A program made the position numbers and the translations under genes. A stretch of 27,990 bases of DNA from a virus: the IMG/VR virus record IMGVR_UViG_3300006916_000281, positions 1 through 27,990 of that record; one strand, 5' to 3'. Below the pieces are notes generated by a model that made no database searches, had not been told where the DNA came from, and was given only the letters and a program-made list of their open reading frames with translations. Numbering within the stretch: position 1 is the first letter of the stretch; every line of letters begins with the position of its first letter. Shown here one piece after another: positions 15,720 to 21,271 of the stretch.

Positions 15720-16691
15720 ATGTTAAAGTTCTTTACAGATAAAAAATGGTGGCCGTGGTCGATTGGTGGTACGATTGTTATTGTGGCTGCTGTGTACACC
15801 ATCGTAAGGCTTGACGTCATGATTAATGAATGGTTTGGTGCATTCTACGATCTTTTACAAAAAGCTCTCTCAGCACCAAATGCTGTTTCTCTGGGTGAAT
15901 TCAATTCACAGTTAATTACCTTCTTTACTATTGCAGGTGTATATGTGATCATTAATACAGTGTTCAACGGCTTCTTGGTGAATCACTGGACTTTTCGTTG
16001 GAGACAAAGTATGGCAGAATACTATCTTGCCAACTGGGCGAAAGCGCGTAAGGTAGAAGGCGCAAGCCAACGCTTACAAGAAGACACACTAAAGTTTGCT
16101 CGTATCACAGAATCTCTTGGTATCGGACTGCTCGAATCTATTCTGATGCTTGGTGCTTTTATACCTGTACTTTGGGTGTTATCCGAAAAGATTACTGTCC
16201 TGCCGATCGTAGGCGAGGTTAGTCAATCCCTAGTTTGGGTCGTGATTCTCACTGCTCTCGGTGGCACTGTAGTGCTGACATTGGTTGGACACAAGCTTCC
16301 TGGAATTGAATATGATATTCAAAAAGCCGAGGCTGCTTACCGCAAAGAGCTAGTAATTGGTGAAGATGATTCGACCAGAGCGAAGAAAGCTGATGTAGAT
16401 TTCCTATTCAGAGATGTAAAGAAAATACACTTCCGTTCATATATGCATTACTTCTACTTCAATATTGCAAAATGGTCATATATCCAAGGTATGGTAATCG
16501 TACCATATGTTGCTTTGGCGCCAACTATTGTAACGGGTGCGATCACTCTCGGTGTTGTGTCACAAACATCAAGGGCTTTCGGTAAAGTTGCGGAAAGTCT
16601 CCAGTATGTAGTGAGAAGTTGGACGCAGATTGTAGAAGTAATTTCTGTTTATAAAAGGCTGTCCGAGTTCGAGTCAAAAATTAATGACTGA
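15720..16691 (+). CDS. SbmA/BacA-family inner-membrane peptide transporter, short N-terminus
   Basis: The product is 323 residues if the ATG at 15720 is used; AAAGGA touches the first ATG (15714) and is well spaced for the second. It follows E. coli SbmA (406 aa) almost throughout from SbmA residue about 86. The motifs are NEWFGAFYDLLQKALS, the very conserved FRWRQSMAEYYLANW, VEGASQRLQEDTLKFA, LPGIEYDIQKAEAAYRKELV, GEDDSTRA, SYMHYFYFNIAKW, and the end RSWTQIVEVISVYKRLSEFE. About 80 N-terminal residues with the first membrane segment(s) of SbmA are absent. SbmA/BacA are proton-driven importers of peptides (microcin B17, Bac7) and related compounds, without an ATPase domain. First gene of a run with the decarboxylase, gp33 and gp59. 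Confidence 0.93.
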   Translation: MLKFFTDKKWWPWSIGGTIVIVAAVYTIVRLDVMINEWFGAFYDLLQKALSAPNAVSLGEFNSQLITFFTIAGVYVIINTVFNGFLVNHWTFRWRQSMAEYYLANWAKARKVEGASQRLQEDTLKFARITESLGIGLLESILMLGAFIPVLWVLSEKITVLPIVGEVSQSLVWVVILTALGGTVVLTLVGHKLPGIEYDIQKAEAAYRKELVIGEDDSTRAKKADVDFLFRDVKKIHFRSYMHYFYFNIAKWSYIQGMVIVPYVALAPTIVTGAITLGVVSQTSRAFGKVAESLQYVVRSWTQIVEVISVYKRLSEFESKIND

Positions 16692-16724
16692 AACTATTAT
16701 TATATCCAACAAGGGAGAATTTAG

Positions 16725-17912
16725 ATGACCGAAATGCCCGTAATGAGAAACACCATACAAGAAATCATTAAAACACACCCAACGGAAGAGCCGTTATATG
16801 TTTTTGATCCAATGGAACTAGAGAAAACATATAATGAATTTAATGACAATTTCAACGGGATGGTTACATTTGCTGTAAAATCTAACCCACATGCATTAAT
16901 CCTAGAAAAGCTTTTGGATCTAGGCATTAAAGGATTCGATGTAGCTTCGATAGCAGAAATTGAACTCACTAAAAACCTATCAGCTGATATGGGTTTTTAT
17001 ACCGCACCTGATATGCATTACAACAATCCCATCAGGAGTGATTATGAAAATTCTTGCGCTTTATCATTAGGAGTCCGATCATTCGTAATTGATTCTTATT
17101 CAGAGCTTTTTAAATTAGCAGAGGCTTGTAATGATACTGGAATATCAACCAGGGAGGTCGAAGCCACTATTCGTTTCTACGTATACGTTCCGGACGCCGC
17201 TGGGTACGATTTCAGTACTAAATTTGGAGCGAATGCTGATAAGTCTATTTCGCTTCTAAAGAGTGCTGCAGATCTTGGTTTCCAGCTTGCAATTACGTCG
17301 CATCCTGGGTCCCAATGTAAACGAGCAGAAACATTTGCGATATATATGAAAACTGCAAGAGATATTGTTGTCTCTTCCGGTCTCGTATATGATGTCAAGA
17401 GAATGAATGTTGGTGGTGGGTTTCCTATTGGATTTCCGTTACAAGAAGTTGATACGTTCGATCAGTATATGTCAAAGATCGAAGGCACTACAGCAGAACT
17501 ATCAAAGAGCGGATGGACGCCTGATTTGATATGCGAGCCAGGGAGAGGTATGGTAGCATCATGTGTTAGTTTGATCACACAAGTCAAGGCTATCAAGGAA
17601 GACGGTAGAATCTATATTAATGATGGCAAGTATGGAGCTTTTGAAGAGTGTCGAACCCTCAAGTTAATCCCTAAATTCGAAGTCGTTGATCATGAAGGTA
17701 ATCCAAAAACCTCAACAAACACTCGGCCTAGATCAATATTCGGACCGACATGTGATTCGGATGATGTGATGCCGTATGAATTAGACATGCCATTGGGTTT
17801 AATGCCAGGCGATCATATCGTTTTCTATAACATGGGTTCTTATGGCTCAGCAACAACAACAGATTTTAACGGTTACTGCAGTAGAAACTACATAACAATT
17901 GAGGATTATTAA
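16725..17912 (+). CDS. Ornithine/lysine decarboxylase, PLP fold type III
   Basis: The 395-residue protein is full length for eukaryotic-type ODC/LDC. All active-site elements are visible: PLP lysine in FAVKSNPH (K52), FDVASIAEIE (71-80), TSHPGSQC (H193), glycine loop NVGGGFP (228-234), CEPGRGMVA (E271-R274), the catalytic Cys-Asp in GPTCDSDD (C343, D344) and GSYGSATTTDFNGY (Y373). It should decarboxylate ornithine and/or lysine to putrescine or cadaverine in the cytoplasm; specificity cannot be read by eye. Polyamines neutralise packaged DNA and aid replication, so a phage role is reasonable (inference). The ribosome site is AAGGGAG; the small unknown gene follows at once. Confidence 0.92.
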   Translation: MTEMPVMRNTIQEIIKTHPTEEPLYVFDPMELEKTYNEFNDNFNGMVTFAVKSNPHALILEKLLDLGIKGFDVASIAEIELTKNLSADMGFYTAPDMHYNNPIRSDYENSCALSLGVRSFVIDSYSELFKLAEACNDTGISTREVEATIRFYVYVPDAAGYDFSTKFGANADKSISLLKSAADLGFQLAITSHPGSQCKRAETFAIYMKTARDIVVSSGLVYDVKRMNVGGGFPIGFPLQEVDTFDQYMSKIEGTTAELSKSGWTPDLICEPGRGMVASCVSLITQVKAIKEDGRIYINDGKYGAFEECRTLKLIPKFEVVDHEGNPKTSTNTRPRSIFGPTCDSDDVMPYELDMPLGLMPGDHIVFYNMGSYGSATTTDFNGYCSRNYITIEDY

Positions 17913-17914
17913 AA

Positions 17915-18118
17915 ATGAAAATCGAAAATGGACCATTTAAAGACGCATTAGATAGTGACAACGTCGGCGTCATTCTAAGGGAGATTATTACATATCGTAA
18001 AAAGGGCGATATGCTAGTACGGGAAGTTGTGACTCGGAATTACCGTGTAGGTGGTGATTACCACGATACAACTACCATGACCCCAATAACTTATAATCTC
18101 ATGACAGGAGTAGTATAA
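17915..18118 (+). CDS. Small unrecognised protein (67 aa)
   Basis: A short soluble protein reading MKIENGPFKDALDSDNVGVI with a central VREVVTRNYRVGGDYHDT and no membrane segment. It has a GAGG site in the decarboxylase end and is followed after 2 nt by gp33, so it is a real member of the operon. I see no motif that suggests a function. Confidence 0.65.
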   Translation: MKIENGPFKDALDSDNVGVILREIITYRKKGDMLVREVVTRNYRVGGDYHDTTTMTPITYNLMTGVV

Positions 18119-18120
18119 TA

Positions 18121-18372
18121 ATGCAATTAGATCTAACGCCAGACGAAACAGTTATTTACGATCAGAATTTATTTGTTCTTGAGATCGAGAGAATTAATAA
18201 TGAGACAGGTGTAGGGTACATCGATTCAGTAGTGCATTGGTGTGAGAAAAACAATCTAGATATTGAGACTGCTGCTTACTGGGTGAAAAGGAACCCAACT
18301 ATCAAATCTAAGATCCAGGCCGAGGCTGAAGATATTAATGTTCTCAAAAGAGGGGCACAATTACCAATATGA
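18121..18372 (+). CDS. 33: Late promoter transcription accessory protein gp33
   Basis: The 83-residue product ends in a conserved block: YIDSVVHWCEKNNLDIETAA, then YWVKRNPTIKSKIQAEAEDI and NVLKRGAQLPI. The closing A-E-x-L/I-N-x-L-x-x-x-A-x-L-P pattern is shared with T4-type gp33, which binds the beta flap of host RNA polymerase and couples late promoters to the sliding clamp. T4 gp33 is 112 residues; marine relatives are often shorter. Its position directly before gp59 and gp32 is the T4 order. Its presence supports the TATAAATA boxes seen in the window. Confidence 0.85.
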   Translation: MQLDLTPDETVIYDQNLFVLEIERINNETGVGYIDSVVHWCEKNNLDIETAAYWVKRNPTIKSKIQAEAEDINVLKRGAQLPI

Positions 18373-18944
18373 CCGGATTCGAATCCTATCAAATATACTT
18401 AGCTATGAAAAATCACTTCACTAAAGACGGATATGATTTCTTCAAGTATAACGGTAAAGTTAGGGTTAAAGAATCTTCGTTCATTAAGAGGAATGATAAG
18501 TTGTTTTTTGAGAAATTAGCCAAGCACGATGATCCATATGGATTGCTTGTGTCTAATCTCTCCCAAAACCCTAAACTATGGATAAGAGACATTTCTTATA
18601 GTGATGCTGCTAATGAAACGTATATCAAGTGGTTGAAGATCCAACAATCAATGAAGTACACAGTAAAACAAGACTTAGCTAAACTACATCAAAGTTTTGA
18701 TGATAATTTTATTATCAAAGCCAACGAACACCCAATACTGCTGAGAGCGTATCTGGGTGGTGAAATAACTCTAGAAACTATATGTTTACTTCTAGAGTTA
18801 TCCAAAGCTTCTAAACATTGGAATTCCAAATTACAGTATGATTTGATCTATGAGGAATTAAAAATGAAGTTTCGGAAATACACGCCATTTATTAAAACTG
18901 ACCGTGTAGAAATTAAAAAAATAATTGTAGATTATTACAATTAA
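18369..18944 (+). CDS. 59: Replicative helicase loader gp59
   Basis: The 191-residue protein follows T4 gp59 (217 aa): YQIYLAMKNHFTKDGYDFFKYNGKVRV, KRNDKLFFEKLAKHDD, VSNLSQNPKLWIRDIS and a helical C-terminal half with DLAKLHQSFDDNFIIKANEHPILLRAYLGGEITLET. T4 equivalents are YKLYLMIKQHMNGKYDVIKYN, KRRDKYFFQKL and ISNLVANQDAWIGDIS. gp59 loads the gp41 helicase on gp32-coated forks. The start overlaps the gp33 stop (ATGA). Its last codons double as the upstream part of the gp32 promoter element. Confidence 0.93.
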   Translation: MTGFESYQIYLAMKNHFTKDGYDFFKYNGKVRVKESSFIKRNDKLFFEKLAKHDDPYGLLVSNLSQNPKLWIRDISYSDAANETYIKWLKIQQSMKYTVKQDLAKLHQSFDDNFIIKANEHPILLRAYLGGEITLETICLLLELSKASKHWNSKLQYDLIYEELKMKFRKYTPFIKTDRVEIKKIIVDYYN

Positions 18945-18947
18945 CAC

Positions 18948-18978
18948 TTGACTTTAATACGAAAACAGGGTATAAATA
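18948..18978 (+). promoter_or_regulatory. Composite promoter for gene 32
   Basis: TTGACT (18948-18953), 17-nt spacer, TATAAA (18971-18976) makes a sigma70-type promoter; the same -10 extends to TATAAATA (18971-18978), an exact T4 late box. Gene 32 could thus be read both early and late, as in T4, where it has several promoters. Confidence 0.75.
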
Positions 18979-19015
18979 CTTATCAGTTCGCAAAGGGCTG
19001 GTAAACTTGTAATAT

Positions 19016-19037
19016 AACGCAAATACAACGCAAATAC
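19016..19037 (+). repeat. Tandem 11-mer in the gene 32 leader, possible translational operator
   Basis: AACGCAAATAC occurs twice without a gap (19016-19026, 19027-19037), ending at the GGAG ribosome site of gp32. T4 gp32 represses its own mRNA by binding a pseudoknot and an unstructured A/U-rich leader at the ribosome site; this unstructured repeat is in the right place for such an operator. Confidence 0.5.
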
Positions 19038-19050
19038 GGAGAATATATAT

Positions 19051-19995
19051 ATGTTAGATTTTTCTACACTCAAAGCCAACTCTGGCAAAAAAACACTCGA
19101 TCAACTTACTTCAAAGTTAGCTTCCGTTTCTGGTGGTGAATCCAAATCAGGTGATGAGAACTTCTGGAAACCAACAGTAGACAAAGCAGGAAACGGTTAC
19201 GCTGTAATTCGTTTTCTACCAGCGCCTGTTAATGAGGATGTTCCATTCGTTCGAGTCTTTGATCATGGTTTCCAAGGTCCAGGTGGTTGGTATATCGAGA
19301 AGTCTTTGACCACTCTAGGCCAAGACGATCCTGTTTCACAATATAATAGTAAACTGTGGAACAGCGGTATTGAATCGGATAAGGATATCGCCCGTAAACA
19401 AAAGCGTCGTCTACAATTCTACTCAAACATCTATGTTGTGCAAGATCCTGGTAATCCTGCTAATGAAGGTAAAGTCTTTCTATATCGTTATGGTAAAAAG
19501 ATCTTTGATAAATTGAACGAAGCTATGAATCCTCAGTTCGAAGACGAACAAGCTATCAACCCATTTGATTTTTGGGCTGGCGCTAACTTCAAACTCAAGA
19601 TTCGACAGGTCGAGGGATATCGTAACTACGATAAATCCGAATTTGATTCTGCATCTCCTTTACTTGAAGATGATTCAGAACTTGAAGCTGTTTGGAAAAA
19701 AGAACACTCACTAGCTGAGATCATTGATCCTAATAACTTCAAGAGCTATGCTGAACTGAAGACCAAACTAGCTCGAGTTCTTGGTGAGGGTGCAGAACCA
19801 CACGCCGCACCACAGCCAGTAGCTAGTGCTCCTGTATCCCCTGCTGCAGTATCAGCGGAGTCACTCCCTTGGAATGACACCCCTCAACAAGTAGCGGAGG
19901 CGACGCCTATGGCTTCAGCTTCTTCATACCAACAATCTAATGACGATGAAGATGACGAATCATTGGCTTTCTTTAAGAATCTAGCTAACGACTAA
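19051..19995 (+). CDS. 32: Single-stranded DNA-binding protein gp32
   Basis: The 314-residue protein has the gp32 layout. A basic N-terminal cooperativity segment (about 1-25) is followed by the OB core with FWKPTVDKAGNGYAVIRFLPAP, GGWYIEKSLTT and YSNIYVVQDPGNPANEGKVF, then FLYRYGKKIFDKLNEAM; a Pro/Ala/Ser-rich linker (about 250-295) and an acidic tail DDEDDESLAFFKNLAND complete it. The protein contains no cysteine, so the zinc site of T4 gp32 is absent, as in marine cyanophage-type gp32. It coats single-stranded DNA and recruits gp59. It has its own promoter and a terminator directly after it. Confidence 0.95.
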   Translation: MLDFSTLKANSGKKTLDQLTSKLASVSGGESKSGDENFWKPTVDKAGNGYAVIRFLPAPVNEDVPFVRVFDHGFQGPGGWYIEKSLTTLGQDDPVSQYNSKLWNSGIESDKDIARKQKRRLQFYSNIYVVQDPGNPANEGKVFLYRYGKKIFDKLNEAMNPQFEDEQAINPFDFWAGANFKLKIRQVEGYRNYDKSEFDSASPLLEDDSELEAVWKKEHSLAEIIDPNNFKSYAELKTKLARVLGEGAEPHAAPQPVASAPVSPAAVSAESLPWNDTPQQVAEATPMASASSYQQSNDDEDDESLAFFKNLAND

Positions 19996-20001
19996 ACTAT
20001 G

Positions 20002-20029
20002 GGAGAGAGTCTAGACTCTCTCCTTTTTT
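20002..20029 (+). terminator. Rho-independent terminator after gene 32
   Basis: A perfect inverted repeat, GGAGAGAGTCT (20002-20012) with AGACTCTCTCC, is followed by six T. With almost no loop the hairpin would open a few central pairs. It limits the gene 32 transcript. Confidence 0.9.
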
Positions 20030-20049
20030 ATATACATAAAGGAAATAAT

Positions 20050-20190
20050 ATGAAAAAAACAACTATTAATAAAATCTTACTGGTTACGGCTGTATGCTTT
20101 ATAGTTTTCGTCGCCTTATTCAATTACAACAAAACTGAAACTGTACCTGAAACTACCGTTGAAGAACGCAGTGTAGTAGTCGGCGAATAG
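20050..20190 (+). CDS. Small single-pass membrane protein (46 aa)
   Basis: I start at ATG 20050 (MKKTTINKILLVTAVCFIVF), which has AAAGGAA upstream; the longer in-frame ATG at 19999 lies before the terminator hairpin. Residues about 8-26 form one membrane helix after a basic start, leaving an acidic C-terminal tail (ETVPETTVEERSVVVGE) that would lie outside. No family is recognised. It sits between gp32 and the phosphate-permease-like gene and may be expressed by read-through. Confidence 0.6.
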   Translation: MKKTTINKILLVTAVCFIVFVALFNYNKTETVPETTVEERSVVVGE

Positions 20191-20261
20191 ATAAACATTC
20201 GAATAAATGGCGTTTGTGAGCGATGGGGTAAAGCCATCAAGCAAACAAAAGGATTATAAAA

Positions 20262-21218
20262 ATGGAAGCACTGACTTTATGGAGCGCTATTGGGTTCCTC
20301 CTGGCAGCATATGCTGTTATTGCTAATGATTCAGTACAGACTTTGGGTACATGGATCGCGAGTAACAATGAAAAGTTTAACTGGAAAATTATGTGGGCTG
20401 CTGCTTCAGCAGTCTTATTGTGGGCGTTGTGGTATGGATATATCATGCATGGCGATATAACTTATGGTCGTCTGAACAAGATACCATTCGAAGGTGTTCA
20501 TTGGTATCACGCAATGGCGCCATTGGTGTTGTTACTATTAACAAGAATCGGTGTGCCTGTATCCACAAGCTTCTTAGTTCTGAGCGCATTCGCCACTACA
20601 TTTGTCCTTGAGCAAATGCTTATCAAATCTATGATGGGGTATGTAGTGGCTGCAACAGCCGCCTACTCTATCTGGTATGTTATAAGTCGTTGTATGGATG
20701 AAGCAAAACCAGTCAAAGAAGACCATAAGACTTATTGGAGAGTAGCCCAATGGGTGACAACAGGTTTCTTATGGTGGACTTGGTTAAGCCATGACATGGC
20801 GAATATTGCCGTGTTCCTACCACGCGAAATGACTATAGATTTAATGTTAATGATCAGTGTGGTTTTTGTCGGCGGGCTTTGGTTCATGTTCCGTGAAGGT
20901 GGTGGTAAGATCCAAAAGATCGTATTGGAAAAGCATAATACTCGTTATGTCCGAAGCGCGACTATTATTGATCTAGTGTATCTTGTTATCTTATACTTCT
21001 TCAAAGAACTTAATGACATCCCAATGTCGACCACGTGGGTGTTTGTCGGTATGTTGGCTGGGCGCGAGTTTGCTATTGCATCCTTTATTGGTAAGGAAAA
21101 AACACGTAGTGTCTTTCCATTCCTAGCGAAAGACTTTGGTAAGATGATGATCGGGTTATGCGCTTCGCTGGCTATTGTCTTGCTTATTCATTATGTTATC
21201 GTGCCAAACGGGCTGTAA
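20262..21218 (+). CDS. PiT-like (PF01384-type) phosphate permease homologue
   Basis: The 318-residue, multi-pass membrane protein shows the internal inverted-repeat signature of PiT transporters. In the first half: AVIANDSVQTLGTW (about 18-31; PiT has G-x-N-D-x-A-N-x-x-G) and RIGVPVSTSFLVLSA. In the second half: LSHDMANIAVFLPRE (PiT G-A-N-D-V-A-N-A-x-G-P) and LNDIPMSTTWVFVGMLAGREF (PiT L-P-V-S-T-T-H). The second signature has His instead of Asn before the Asp, so transport mode or ion could differ. Phosphate uptake during infection is a reasonable inference. AAAGGA precedes the ATG; a bidirectional terminator follows. Confidence 0.72.
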   Translation: MEALTLWSAIGFLLAAYAVIANDSVQTLGTWIASNNEKFNWKIMWAAASAVLLWALWYGYIMHGDITYGRLNKIPFEGVHWYHAMAPLVLLLLTRIGVPVSTSFLVLSAFATTFVLEQMLIKSMMGYVVAATAAYSIWYVISRCMDEAKPVKEDHKTYWRVAQWVTTGFLWWTWLSHDMANIAVFLPREMTIDLMLMISVVFVGGLWFMFREGGGKIQKIVLEKHNTRYVRSATIIDLVYLVILYFFKELNDIPMSTTWVFVGMLAGREFAIASFIGKEKTRSVFPFLAKDFGKMMIGLCASLAIVLLIHYVIVPNGL

Positions 21219-21240
21219 TACATCCTCGGGCTTGGTTTAA

Positions 21241-21267
21241 AAAAAGGGAGCTATTGGCTCCCTTTTT
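21241..21267. terminator. Bidirectional terminator between convergent operons
   Basis: AAAAAGGGAGC (21241-21251), loop TATTG, GCTCCCTTTTT (21257-21267). It has T-runs on both strands, so it ends the plus-strand permease transcript and the minus-strand structural operon. Confidence 0.9.
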
Positions 21268-21271
21268 GCCA

